Positions 18,866 to 28,111 are shown, numbered from the stretch's first letter. The stretch: 64,000 nt of DNA from Sporosarcina thermotolerans (GCF_030067815.1 NZ_CP125968.1:3340001-3404000); one strand, 5' to 3'. The notes: generated by a model not told the origin, from the letters alone. Made by a program: numbers and translations.

Positions 18866-19360
18866 TTAATTGTCCCCCTCAGTTTTGTTATGATTATTTT
18901 CAAGCTTCACATCACTAGTGATTCCGTCAAAACCATACTCGGAAAGAAGTTCTGATAAAATGTCAAATGTACGACGATCGATCTCCATTTGCCTTTTTTT
19001 CATCTCTTTTTCAATTTCAATAAGATCTTTTTCCATAAGAGACTTTTTTGTTTCATTCAACTGCTGAAGATGGTTGTTTTTATAATTTTTGATATCGTGA
19101 TTTGCATCCTCGGAGGCATTAAGAACGTAATCCACAAGTCGACTTTCCATTCTTTTAAGCAGCTGCTCTTGATAGGTGTTTACGGATGTCTCGAATGTTG
19201 TAAGAGAAATATTCATCTCTTCACTTAATTGATTGGAAAGTAAATGGAATTGATGCCTATACCAGTCCGAAAAAGTCGTTCCTTGCGTGGATTGGGCATA
19301 TATCGAAGTGCCCATTAAAAGAAGACAACACATTACAATTAAAAATACAATCCTTCTCAT
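18866..19360 (-). CDS. Exported helical protein, first gene of the secretion operon
   Basis: 164 residues from ATG 19360 (ribosome site GTAGG; an in-frame GTG lies two codons earlier). The signal peptide is RIVFLIVMCCLLLMGTSIYA. The mature part starts with a Trp-Tyr motif (TTFSDWYRHQFHLLSNQL), followed by charged amphipathic helices (KKSLMEKDLIEIEKEMKKRQ) predicted to form a coiled coil. Shared leader type, position of the aromatic motif and helical composition indicate common origin with the next two gene products. It is the promoter-proximal gene of a four- or five-gene unit with the signal peptidase and perhaps the protease. Confidence 0.7.
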   Translation of the reverse strand: MRRIVFLIVMCCLLLMGTSIYAQSTQGTTFSDWYRHQFHLLSNQLSEEMNISLTTFETSVNTYQEQLLKRMESRLVDYVLNASEDANHDIKNYKNNHLQQLNETKKSLMEKDLIEIEKEMKKRQMEIDRRTFDILSELLSEYGFDGITSDVKLENNHNKTEGDN

Positions 19361-19536
19361 AATCACCTACCCCCTACTATTTTCGGAGAAGCACCTTTCA
19401 TTTCGCTGAACGAACGTTGTGTTTGGAAAAGATACACTTTTCCATCTATTCCTAAGTATAAAAGCGAGGCTGTTTCTTCTCGCCCCCATTCCGTCTACTT
19501 TTCCCACTATTCTTTTGATACATCGTGTTATTCATT

Positions 19537-19556
19537 GTGGTAAGACGACCTACCAC
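19537..19556. promoter_or_regulatory. Candidate operator palindrome upstream of the exported-protein operon
   Basis: GTGGTAAGACGACCTACCAC is a 20-bp inverted repeat with one mismatch per arm pair, about 180 bp before the first exported-protein gene and 105 bp after the stop of the LuxR-type regulator gene. It has no T-run, so it is not a terminator. The half site CCTACCAC recurs near 20627 before the regulator gene. Binding by that regulator is inference. Confidence 0.4.
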
Positions 19557-19607
19557 CTTAGTCTCCATTGGTATACAAAAGTGTAATGAGGAGCGGTAAT
19601 TTAAAGT

Positions 19608-19646
19608 GAAAAATGCCAGACCCTTTTAAAACAGGATCTGGCATTG
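19608..19646 (-). terminator. Intrinsic terminator after the response regulator gene
   Basis: Minus strand AATGCCAGATCC pairs with GGGTCTGGCATT, followed by TTTTCAC, 16 bp past the regulator stop codon. Confidence 0.85.
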
Positions 19647-19661
19647 TAATTCAATATTTAA

Positions 19662-20309
19662 TTAAGGTCCAGTAACAGTGTAACGAACTAATCCTTTCGC
19701 ATTTGCATATAAAGCCGCCTGGGTTCGATCCCCAAGATTCAACTTCGCTAATACTTGGCTAACATGCTTTTTCACAGTGTACTCTGTTACTGATAACACT
19801 TCCGAGATTTCTTTATTCGATAGACCTTTACCAAGTTCTATCAACACTTCTGTTTCCTTAGGGGTCAGCGTTTCAAATTCCCCTCTTGTTAAATAGGAGC
19901 TTGGGGATTTCAAAATAACCTCAAGAATTCTTTGATCATAATAGTTTCTGCCATTACGAATCATTCGCAAGGCATGTACCAATTCTTCAAGCACTGATTC
20001 CTTCAATAAAAACCCGGAAACCCCCAACCTCTTCGCCTGCCTAAAGTTTTCCTCATTTGGCGAAGAGGACAATACGATAAATTTGCATACCACGCCTTGG
20101 CTTTTCGCCTCGGCAATCAAGTCCAATCCGCATTCGCCGCCTAAATATAGGTCCACAATCGCTATGTCGGGTTTCTTGGACCTTAAGATGGCCAACGCTT
20201 CCTTACGATTCGAAGCCTCCCCTACAATATTCAGCCCTTCTTCACCAACTAAAACTGAAAAAAGTCCTTTTCTTATTAACGGGTGATCATCGACAAGTAT
20301 CACATTCAT
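19662..20309 (-). CDS. NarL/FixJ-type response regulator (orphan)
   Basis: 215 residues: an N-terminal receiver with the acidic pair Asp7/Asp8, phospho-acceptor Asp53 (IAIVDLYLGG), Ser in VLSSS and the conserved Lys in GFLLKES, and then a LuxR-type helix-turn-helix (LTPKETEVLIELGKGLSNKE; YTVKKHVSQVLAKL). All receiver residues needed for phosphorylation are present, but no histidine kinase gene lies nearby. It sits directly upstream of, and on the same strand as, the exported-protein/signal-peptidase operon, separated by its own terminator. It is the best local candidate for control of that operon. Confidence 0.85.
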   Translation of the reverse strand: MNVILVDDHPLIRKGLFSVLVGEEGLNIVGEASNRKEALAILRSKKPDIAIVDLYLGGECGLDLIAEAKSQGVVCKFIVLSSSPNEENFRQAKRLGVSGFLLKESVLEELVHALRMIRNGRNYYDQRILEVILKSPSSYLTRGEFETLTPKETEVLIELGKGLSNKEISEVLSVTEYTVKKHVSQVLAKLNLGDRTQAALYANAKGLVRYTVTGP

Positions 20310-20805
20310 ATAACGACAACCTCTCTCTTATCATTTTTCAGGATGATTTCTATTGTTTATCGTCGTTGAAAAACTATAATAATAGCTTCCGTCACTTTTT
20401 TGCGGGACGGTTTTGAACGGTTATCAACTTGCACGTGACTGTTTGGAGAAAAATAGTGAGTAGTAAGTGGAATTATTTCAAGGAATGAGGTAATTTCTGA
20501 GGTGTAATGTGGTTTTGGGTATAAAAACCATCTTCTTCCTCTATTGTAATGAAGTGTAGAAAAACTGGCAATATAGGTTTCTAACTATTTAAATTATTCA
20601 TTCTTTATAACTGTTTTCATAACCTACCACTGATTCCTATTTCCCTTTCCACTAAAAAAAATACTTATTATGCCTCATCCCCCACCACCTACTCACGGCA
20701 TATCCGTCCCGTCAACTCATGAAAGTGGCTGTACGTGGCGATTTTATAAGTAATTAAAGAAAAAGAGTAAATATAGTAGGTCTTTGGTTGCAGAAAGGGA
20801 TTATG
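20310..20805. other. Intergenic stretch without a gene
   Basis: About 500 bp, AT-rich, between the response regulator gene (start 20309) and the MITE-like element. I see no credible coding sequence. Small inverted repeats are present, for example TGGTTTT/AAAACCA near 20512-20532, and a CCTACCAC half site lies near 20627. It probably holds the promoter region of the regulator gene. Confidence 0.5.
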
Positions 20806-20957
20806 AAGGTACCTGTGCACAACACATTTATGACAATTCAAGAAAAGCTATAATCATACAAAACGAAGCCAATCAAACAGCGATATTATTGACTTCCTTA
20901 TTGTTTTTTTATGCAATTGTAGTGCATAGTCGGAATGGTTTCCGGCACAGGTACCAA
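20806..20957. mobile_element. MITE-like element copy 2 (about 150 bp)
   Basis: The left end AAGGTACCTGTGCACAACAC continues into ATTTATGACAATTCAA, and the right end GGCACAGGTACC is its inverted repeat. Inner blocks (ATGCAATTGTAGTGCATA, GAATSGTTTC) match copy 1 at 12164. The central GC stem of copy 1 is degenerate here. It is non-coding. Confidence 0.7.
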
Positions 20958-21046
20958 TATAATTGAATATTTAATATTGAACTTGTAATCAGAAATGTCT
21001 GTTGATAATATTAAAGAAAGGGAATAGTTGACGAGGGGGAATCGAA

Positions 21047-22548
21047 ATGTTCATAGTGGATGTCTTGCTGAAGCACGCAAAAGAAACGCCGGATAAAGTA
21101 TACACTTCCTTTAACGGGCGGGAGTGGACGTATGGGGAATTTGTTGGGAAGGCGGAAAAGATTGCAGCCTATTTGCAACGTCAAGGGTATGAAAAAGGGG
21201 ATATTATTGCGCTTTATTCAATGAACTCCGATCTGTTTCTCGCCTGTTATTTTGGTGTGAAACTTGGTGGATTTACAGTGATGCCTGTCAATACGAAGCT
21301 TGCCGCGCGTGAAGTTGAGTATATTTTCAACCATTCAGAAGCGAAGGCTCTTTTATTCGACAAACGTCTAAAGGACGTCATTGAAAAAACGACTCATCCA
21401 TTTAAAGAAAAGCTCTCAATCGGGGAAGGCGGGGATATCGACAAACTGCTTGGGGAAGAAACGGGTGCTTTTGAATATCCCGACTTCAACGGAGACGATA
21501 CCGCGGTTGTCATGTACACATCAGGCACGACCGGGAAACCAAAAGGCGTCATGTTGACACATCAAAACATTATTTCAACTGGGTAAATTTGGGCGGAGGC
21601 AATGTCGATCACTTCCGTTGACCGCATGCTGATCTCCACCCCCCTTTCCACTGTGCGGCGTGCCATGTATTCATGGTTCCGGTCACTTATAAAGGTGGGA
21701 CGATAATTATTGAGGAAGCCTTTTCTCCGAAAGGCACGTTGGAGTTGCTACAAAAGTCCAACCCAACCATGTTCTTCGGCGTCCCTGCCATGTATACAAT
21801 CATCTTGAATTTGCCGAACATCCGAGAATTAGAACTGCCATCGCTTCGCTTATTCGGTTACGGCGCCGCACCAATGCCTTACGAAATGGTCAAGAAGCTA
21901 AAAGACACTTTCCCGAATGTGAAGGTTCAAAACCTATACGGACAAACGGAAAATTCACCAGCGGCTTCAACTTTGAAAGACGATTTGGCACTTGAGAAAA
22001 TTGGCTCTGTCGGCGAAGCTCTGCCGCAAACCGAGATCCAGGTTGTAGACGAATTCGGGGCTCCACTGCCTATCGGCGCAGTTGGTGAAATTGTCATGCG
22101 CGGACCGCAAGTGATGAAAGGCTATTTACGGGACGAAGAAGAGACAAAACGAACTGTCAGAAACGGCTGGCTCTACACGGGCGATTTAGGGAAATTGGAC
22201 GAAGAAGGGCTTCTTTATATCGTTGACCGCAAAAAAGATATGATCATACGCGGTGGCGAAAATGTCTATCCTGTAGAAGTCGAAGAAGTGCTCTTCCAGA
22301 TCCCATCCCTACTCGAAGCAACAGTCGTCGGTGTCCCACATGAAGTATTAGGGGAAGTCCCTAAAGCATACGTCGTCATAAAAGAAAACCATACCCTAAC
22401 GGAGGACGAAATAAAGGAATACTGTATGAACAATCTTGCCAAATTCAAAGTCCCGATGGAAGTGGAGTTTTTAGATGAATTACCTCGGAATGCGTCGGGT
22501 AAGGTGTTGAAGCATGTATTGCGATCGCAGGTTCATGCAAATAGTTAA
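21047..22548 (+). CDS. Class I adenylate-forming acyl-CoA ligase (stop at 21584, frameshift near 21647)
   Basis: The repaired protein of about 500 residues resembles long- and medium-chain acyl-CoA synthetases. The AMP-binding P-loop MYTSGTTGKPKGVM is near residue 160. The second frame holds GYGAAPMP, the YGQTE core motif, the TGDLGKLDEEG hinge motif and the C-terminal lysine in RNASGKVLKHVL. Between the frames the DNA still encodes the family sequence (ISTPLFHCAACH) once one T is restored in CCTTTCC near 21647. A TAA at 21584 in GGGTAAATT also interrupts what should be TGKIW. The start ATG 21047 follows GAGGGGGAA. It is monocistronic. Physiological substrate unknown. Confidence 0.8.
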
Positions 22549-22552
22549 TTCG

Positions 22553-22597
22553 AAAACACCCCATCTATGGTCTGATGACCTTGGTTGGGTGTTTTAT
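22553..22597 (+). terminator. Intrinsic terminator after the acyl-CoA ligase gene
   Basis: AAAACACCC pairs with GGGTGTTTT, with an inner ATGGTC/GACC pairing, then TATTGA. Confidence 0.8.
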
Positions 22598-22702
22598 TGA
22601 TATGCGCGGGTTACGTTATGATGCAAGCGAATTTAACATGAACAAACGCAAAAGATTCGCTTGACTTCTCATTTTAGTATACTACGGAATAACCGATAAA
22701 AA

Positions 22703-23991
22703 TTATATAATCACGCCTGTAATAATCGCCACAATCGTCATGACAATTGTTGTCCCGAATGCCCACTTAAATACAAATTTCTGATGATCAGCTAATTCAA
22801 CACCCGCTAATCCAATCAATAAAAAAGTTGATGCTGTCAAAGGACTTAACGGGAAGCCAGTTGTCATCTGTCCCAAGATAGCCGCACTGCCGACATGCGT
22901 AGGAAGTACACCATATGCAGCCGCTGTTTCACTAATAATTGGCAACACCCCGAAATAATAAGCATCCGGCGTGAACAGCAAACTGAGAGGCATGCCCGTA
23001 ACTGCTACGATAATTCCCATCATGCCCCCAGCACCATCAGGAATTACATTAACTAGGGAATTCGCCATTTCCGTGATCATACCTGTACCCGATAGGATAC
23101 CTGTGAAGATACCAGCTGCGAAAATAATCGAAACAACTGTGATCATACCAACGGCTTGGCTTTTCACTTGTTCCATTTGATCATCAGGTCTAGGATAATT
23201 GACGATTACCGCAACCGCGAATGCAATCATGAATATGATTGGAAGTGGTAGCCACACTTTTACAAGTGCGACGATGGTTATAATCGTCAATATCAAATTG
23301 AACCAAAACAACTTAGGTCTTCGCATTGCTCTTTCTTCATCGGACAGCTCCGTTTGAAGGTCATACTCGATATCCGCAACGCCAATTCTTTTCTTTTCCT
23401 TCCTTCCAATCCAAAATGATACTAAAAGTACCCAAACGATTCCCGCGACCATTGCCGGGATGACCGGATTGAATATTTCGCTCGTATCGACATTAAGTGC
23501 TGTTGCAGCACGTGCAGTCGGTCCGCCCCATGGAAGAAGATTCATGACCCAGCACCAAGTGCCACGACACCGGCCAATACAATCCGACTCATTCCTAATT
23601 TATCGTAAAGTGGCAACAAGGCTGGAATAGCAATAAGGAATGTTGAAGCCCCAGATCCATCCAAATGTGCAAGCATCGCAATAATCGCTGTTCCGACAAC
23701 AATCTTTTGAGGATCTCCCTTTACCACACGCAACACACGTGAAATAACAGGATCGAACAGGCCAGCATTATTCATCACGCCGAAGAAGAGAATCGCAAAA
23801 CCAAGCATTATTCCTGTTGGAGCAACACCTTTTACTCCGTCTAACATAAATTCCCCCATTTGCGCGCCGAATCCCCCAATTAAGGCGAACACAATCGGAA
23901 CGACGATTAACGATACAATAACTGACACTCGTTTCGTCAAAATCAAAGCCAAGAACACAAAAATTGTTAAGAAACCTAATAACGCTAACAT
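22703..23991 (-). CDS. CitMHS-family citrate/carboxylate transporter (frameshifted near 23549)
   Basis: The repaired protein of about 430 residues has around 11 hydrophobic segments and resembles the CitMHS family (metal-citrate or proton/carboxylate symport). The N-terminal part contains LGFAILFFGVMNNAGLFDP and AMLAHLDGSGASTFLIAIPA. The second frame continues VMNLLPWGGPTARAATAL and TPDAYYFGVLPI with GQMTTGFPLSPLTAS. One G added at the GGG near 23549 joins LGAG to VMNLLPWGG. It is the last gene of the AtuA-type operon, 23 bp after the small AtuA-related gene, so it may import that pathway's organic acid rather than citrate itself. Confidence 0.8.
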
Positions 23992-24014
23992 ACATTTTCC
24001 CCCTTAAGTTTGAC

Positions 24015-24326
24015 CTACAAATCTACTTCCATTTCTAATAGTGCATAACTCAATGTCTTTCCATGTGTATCCACTCCAAGCGACGTCGTAACACCACCAA
24101 GAAGAGCACCTTGGCATACAAACTGCAAAGCCGATATATTTGGCATCTCGTATCGGGTCACTTCGCCTGTTACAATGTGATTCAAATGGCTTTTAACCCG
24201 ATCCGCCGTCACATATTCTCGCAGGTCTTCGTACATTTCTTCATCAAAAGGAATGAGCGAAAGCATGAGAACATCGCCTTTATCTCCTGCTCGACTGTGC
24301 GCTATTTCATACAGTTTCCTTGCCAT
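24015..24326 (-). CDS. AtuA-related small protein (AtuA C-terminal domain family)
   Basis: 103 residues with the pattern of the AtuA-related C-terminal family: LYEIAHSRAGDKGDVLMLSL at the start, LREYVTADRVKSHL and YEMPNISALQFVCQGALLGG. In pseudomonads this unit is fused to or paired with AtuA in acyclic terpene utilisation; in other bacteria it accompanies DUF1446 proteins in uncharacterised acid catabolism. The start overlaps the 3' end of the large AtuA-type gene by 20 bp, so the two are translationally linked and probably form a complex. No catalytic residues can be assigned. Confidence 0.75.
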   Translation of the reverse strand: MARKLYEIAHSRAGDKGDVLMLSLIPFDEEMYEDLREYVTADRVKSHLNHIVTGEVTRYEMPNISALQFVCQGALLGGVTTSLGVDTHGKTLSYALLEMEVDL

Positions 24327-25644
24327 TTGACCTCACCTCCATAACCTTAATGTCCGACTTGATTACCTTCCTTGGCACCATAGTCGAGACAATCCCGATC
24401 ACTTCATTCACATATTTACGCGCTCCTCCGCCCCCAGCAGGTCCATTTGTATAGAGGGCTTCAACCTCTTCACCAATCCTCCTCGCTTTATCTTCCTCAA
24501 AAGTTTTTCCTGCAACACGTAGACGAACTTCATATGGAGTCCCCTTATAGTCAAAAGAACCACGATGTGCAGAAATAGCCCCTATGTAATCAACTTTAAA
24601 ATCCTCATAGTTTTCCGAAATGCGTTCTTTTACGATAGAACCCGCCAGTTCAGCACGACCATAGGCGTTCTCACCAGCGTAAGTGATTTCCCCTTCACCT
24701 ATAAAACCGGCATCAAACCCAACGCTTACTTTCAACTCGGATGGTCTTTCCTTCCCTTTTCCACCAGTTAATAAAATACGATCCTCGCCATCCTCCTTTA
24801 AGTTGACTGTTGTAAAATCCGCAACAACGTCTGGCGTAATATAGGATGATGGATCCATTACTTCATACAATAGCTGTTCTTTTACCGTGCGAAGTGTAAG
24901 CGACCCTCCAGTTCCCGGAACTTTCGTCAATAAAGCTGAACCATCGGACTGAATTTCAGCTATCGGGAAACCAAGATAAGCAAGTCCACTAACGTCTTTC
25001 TTTCCTGGATCAGCAAAGTATCCACCTGTCAATTGGCCGGCGCATTCAAGCAAGTGACCGATAACCGTCCCTTTTGCCATCAAATCATAATCATCCACAG
25101 ACCAACCAAAATGATGGATCATTGGTGCCAAAAATAGTGAAGGGTCGGCAACTCTTCCAGTGATAATCACATCGGCACCCGTTTCAATAGCCGGAACAAT
25201 CGAAGATACACCCATATAGGCATTCGCAGAAAGTATGGAAGCGGTTTCAAAAAGTTCTGGATTGAACGACAGCGAACCTTGATTTTCCAATATGTACGGT
25301 AACACATCATCTCCCGTAACAGCTGCCACTTTCACCTTCAATCCTAATTCTTCCGCTATTTCAATAATTTTGTGTGCACCTCCTATCGGGTTGGCCGCCC
25401 CCATATTCGTCACTAAGCGAACTTTGTTTTTCAGTAATGTTGGTAATAAAGAGCGAAGCCGCTTTTCAAGCAATGGGTCATACCCTAACATCGCATCTGC
25501 TTTTTTCCGTTTTTGCGCAAGCGCGATAGTCCGTTCCGCCAAGCACTCCAAAACCAAGTAATCAATCTTACCTTTTTCGGCAAGTTCAACTGCTGGTTCA
25601 AGACGATCACCGGAAAATCCAGCTCCCGACCCAATACGTAACAT
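24307..25644 (-). CDS. AtuA-type protein (DUF1446)
   Basis: 445 residues, full length for the AtuA/DUF1446 family. Family motifs include the N-terminal IGSGAGFSGDRLEPA, LVTNMGAANPIGGAHK, IITGRVADPSLFLAP and C-terminal NGPAGGGGARKYV. AtuA was described in citronellol/geraniol breakdown in Pseudomonas, but most homologues belong to clusters of unknown substrate. Here it is the first gene of an operon with the small AtuA-related protein and a CitMHS transporter, downstream of an enhancer-binding-type regulator on the same strand. The start ATG 25644 has GAGGTGATTGC upstream. Confidence 0.8.
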   Translation of the reverse strand: MLRIGSGAGFSGDRLEPAVELAEKGKIDYLVLECLAERTIALAQKRKKADAMLGYDPLLEKRLRSLLPTLLKNKVRLVTNMGAANPIGGAHKIIEIAEELGLKVKVAAVTGDDVLPYILENQGSLSFNPELFETASILSANAYMGVSSIVPAIETGADVIITGRVADPSLFLAPMIHHFGWSVDDYDLMAKGTVIGHLLECAGQLTGGYFADPGKKDVSGLAYLGFPIAEIQSDGSALLTKVPGTGGSLTLRTVKEQLLYEVMDPSSYITPDVVADFTTVNLKEDGEDRILLTGGKGKERPSELKVSVGFDAGFIGEGEITYAGENAYGRAELAGSIVKERISENYEDFKVDYIGAISAHRGSFDYKGTPYEVRLRVAGKTFEEDKARRIGEEVEALYTNGPAGGGGARKYVNEVIGIVSTMVPRKVIKSDIKVMEVRSNGKETV

Positions 25645-25689
25645 GCAATCACCTCGTTGATTAAATTCTATTTCTCCTGCTATTTTATC

Positions 25690-25734
25690 AAAAAGAAAAG
25701 AAGAAATACCTGTAAATCTGGCATTTCTTCTTCT
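25690..25734 (-). terminator. Terminator between the regulator gene and the atuA operon
   Basis: Minus strand AGAAGAAGAAAT pairs with ATTTCTTCTT around GCCAGATTTACAGGT, followed by TTCTTTTTG. It separates the regulator gene from the AtuA-type operon. Confidence 0.7.
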
Positions 25735-25851
25735 AATAAGCTGGAATGAAATGTGTACTCACAAAAGCTTTTCCACTTCAAACTTATTGATACTATTGTG
25801 ATTCTAAGTTGTTAGAATATAGTTTTCTGCTATTACAAATAATTAGAATCG

Positions 25852-27221
25852 TCATTTAATATTATATTTCTTCATTTTATTATACAATGTGGCAAGTGAA
25901 ATCCCTAACAAATCCGCAACTTCTTGTCGCTCCCCTACCGTTGGTCCACACGATTGAAGCGAGGTTTCAAGAATTTGTTTCTCAGCAACTTCGACAGCTT
26001 CATGCAATGGAAGGATCCCCTTTTCTTCATTCAATAAAGTATGTTGTTTTTGCATAAAATCGGGGAAATGCCGAATTGAGATTCGTTCATTTTCATCAAC
26101 CAAGCACTTCGCGTAATCTAAGACATTTCGAAGCTCTCTTATTCCCCGGCCAATCGTATTGCGTTAAGAACTTCAAAACATTCTCTTCTACCTCAAATCT
26201 ATCCGCTAATAAAGATTGTGCAATGAGGGGAATTTCCTTTTCCGTTCGCGTAGTGGCGGAATTTGAAGATCAATGGTATTCAAGCGATACAATAAATCGT
26301 TTCGAAAAAGCCCCTTAGTTATTAGTTGTTGCAAGTCCCGATGAGTCGAGGCAATAATTCGCACATCTACCCTACGCTCTTCAACCTCACCAACTCGCCT
26401 GATTGCTCCTTCCTGCAAAACACGTAACAATTTTGCTTGAACATCGAGTGAAAGATCTCCTATTTCATCTAAAAATAACGTCCCACCATCTGCCATTTCA
26501 AATAGACCCGCTTTACCGATTACCGGTTTACTATAAAGCACACCTTCAAAATGGCCAAACAATTCATTTTCAATCAAATCCGAAGGGATCGCTGAGCAAT
26601 TCACAGCTATGAAAGGCTTGTCTGAACGCAGGCTTGCATGATGGATTGCATGTGCAAACAATTCCTTTCCCGTCCCGCTCTCCCCCCCGATCAGTACAGG
26701 CAAATCAGTAGCTGCCGTTTTCTTTGCAATTGAAACGATGTCCTGCATGTTGGACTCGGCCCTGATGATATCATCAAATGTATACCTTACCCTATGTAAT
26801 GCGCTCATCCGCTCCTGCAATTCTTTCACTTTTTGCCGTTGCTTCTCAAGTTCCAGCGTAAGCAGCTGAACCTCATTCAAACTCTTACAAACCGAGACTG
26901 CCCCCACAATCTCATCATTAACCACGACAGGCGCCATATCAACAACGTATTCTCGATCATGCGTCTTCCGATAAACACCAACCTGGCTCTTTCCACTCGC
27001 AAGCGTTTCTGGCAACCTCGCACCCGGACGATACGAAACCAAAGGCTTCCCAATTATATCCGGCGTCACACCCGTGATCCTTGTATATTCCGGATTAATA
27101 GTCCTTACTATCCCGGCTTGGTCAATCACAAGCACTCCATCATTCATCGACTCAACAATCGCTTTCCACCATTCAACTGTCCCTCGATTGTAACCATCCC
27201 CTTATTCACATTCAAAACCAT
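25852..27221 (-). CDS. PAS / AAA+ / Fis-type enhancer-binding regulator (several frameshifts, no GAFTGA)
   Basis: The repaired protein of about 455 residues has an N-terminal PAS domain (MNDGVLVIDQAGIVRTINPE), a linker coiled coil, an AAA+ domain with Walker A GGESGTGKE and Walker B TLFLDEIGDL, and a C-terminal Fis-type helix-turn-helix (ADLLGISLATLYNKMKKYN). The loop that should read GAFTGA after NELFGH is instead FEGVLYSKPVIGKAG. Frame breaks lie near 27182, 26240 and 26142; bridging them gives IPLIAQSLLADRF and RELRNVLDYAKCLVDENERI. The start is uncertain (ATG 27221 gives MVLNVNKGMVTIEG). It probably controls the adjacent AtuA-type operon in response to a small molecule bound by the PAS domain. 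Confidence 0.75.
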
Positions 27222-27442
27222 ACCATTCTACTATTATAGTACACTAAATCAAGTTGGAATTAGATTAGATTTGAGTTGATAGGGAAGATAAAAATTGACT
27301 TCGTCCTGATACAATCCAATTTTCATTGTGCTACAAAAACACAATAAACTCTTTTATTCTCCCTCCACCCCTACACAGGTACTTTAAGCCTATTCGAATA
27401 AAATATAGTAAGAGAATTTTATAGGGAGGGGAGGGTTATATT

Positions 27443-27726
27443 ATGGAACGTAGACGATTTCGGAGCCCAAGATTCTGTGTGTTTCCGGGATATAATTGGT
27501 GCGGTCCGGGTGTAGTGGTCCGGGTGCCCCAGTAAATGCAGTGGATGCGGCATGTAAAGCTCACGACTTATGCTATCTTTCGTACAAAAGTCGTTGTGAA
27601 TGTGATATAGAATTTCTTGATCGCCTGGAACAATACATTAACCTAAATAACTTGGAAGGCCGGCACGCGAGGATGCTTTACCGCTATATGCTTGCCCAAT
27701 CTAAATTCAATTGTTGGTGGTCCTAA
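27443..27726 (+). CDS. Small phospholipase A2-like protein (frameshifted near 27509)
   Basis: The repaired protein has about 94 residues. It starts at ATG 27443 after GGGAGGGGAGGG and reads MERRRFRSPRFCVFPGYNWC, then the calcium-loop-like CGPGCSGPG and the catalytic His-Asp motif ACKAHDLCY, with further cysteines (SRCECD, FNCWW). This is the signature of the small PLA2-like domain found in bacteria and parvovirus VP1. One G restored in CCGGGTGT near 27509 joins the two frames. There is no classical signal peptide. The role (lipid hydrolysis, spore or phage related) is not shown by context. It is a single gene with a GC-rich hairpin after it. Confidence 0.75.
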
Positions 27727-27732
27727 TTTCAA

Positions 27733-27760
27733 ACCCCCGGTCGAATATTCAACCGGGGGC
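27733..27760. terminator. GC-rich hairpin after the PLA2-like gene
   Basis: CCCCCGGTCGAATATTCAACCGGGGG is written here as arms CCCCCGGT and ACCGGGGG around a short loop. The downstream T content is weak (CTACTTTTAT), so termination is likely but not certain. Confidence 0.6.
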
Positions 27761-28111
27761 GTAGACTACTTTTATCGTGTATAAGAAAGGACAGCAGATG
27801 GGAATTTTCGTAGAACTTTCAGAGCTTCAACTTTTGTCGCAAACTCGAACATCCTAAAACTTTTTTGTTCAAAAACAGTAAGTACCCACATGATGCATTC
27901 TCCTTTTGTTTTGGTTTTGTTTGGCGAATCGCCTTCCTATTTCATATGGTACTACCTTTAAACCAAAACAACAGACAAGAATTACAGTTTTCACAAATCA
28001 GTCATGGACGAAGCGCTTACATTTGTCAAACGCGTGACTTCATTGTGCGATTCGGAAAATGGAGCACATAATCATCCCCTGTGCTTAACCCCTAACAATT
28101 CACAACTCCAT
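27761..28111. other. Intergenic stretch without a gene
   Basis: About 350 bp between the PLA2-like gene and the convergent pRiA4b/SEC-C gene. Short open frames occur on both strands, but none has a ribosome site or recognisable sequence. Confidence 0.5.

Noticed and set aside
12210..20966. Small frames in MITE copies 1 and 2 that encode similar peptides (FYAIVVHNLNRF, FYAIVVHSRNGF)
   Set aside because: The peptide similarity only reflects DNA similarity of the non-coding elements. The frames extend into unrelated flanks and lack ribosome sites.
25645..25851. Sigma-54 promoter before the AtuA-type operon
   Set aside because: No TGGCAC-N5-TTGCA-like element could be found on the minus strand, and the regulator lacks GAFTGA.
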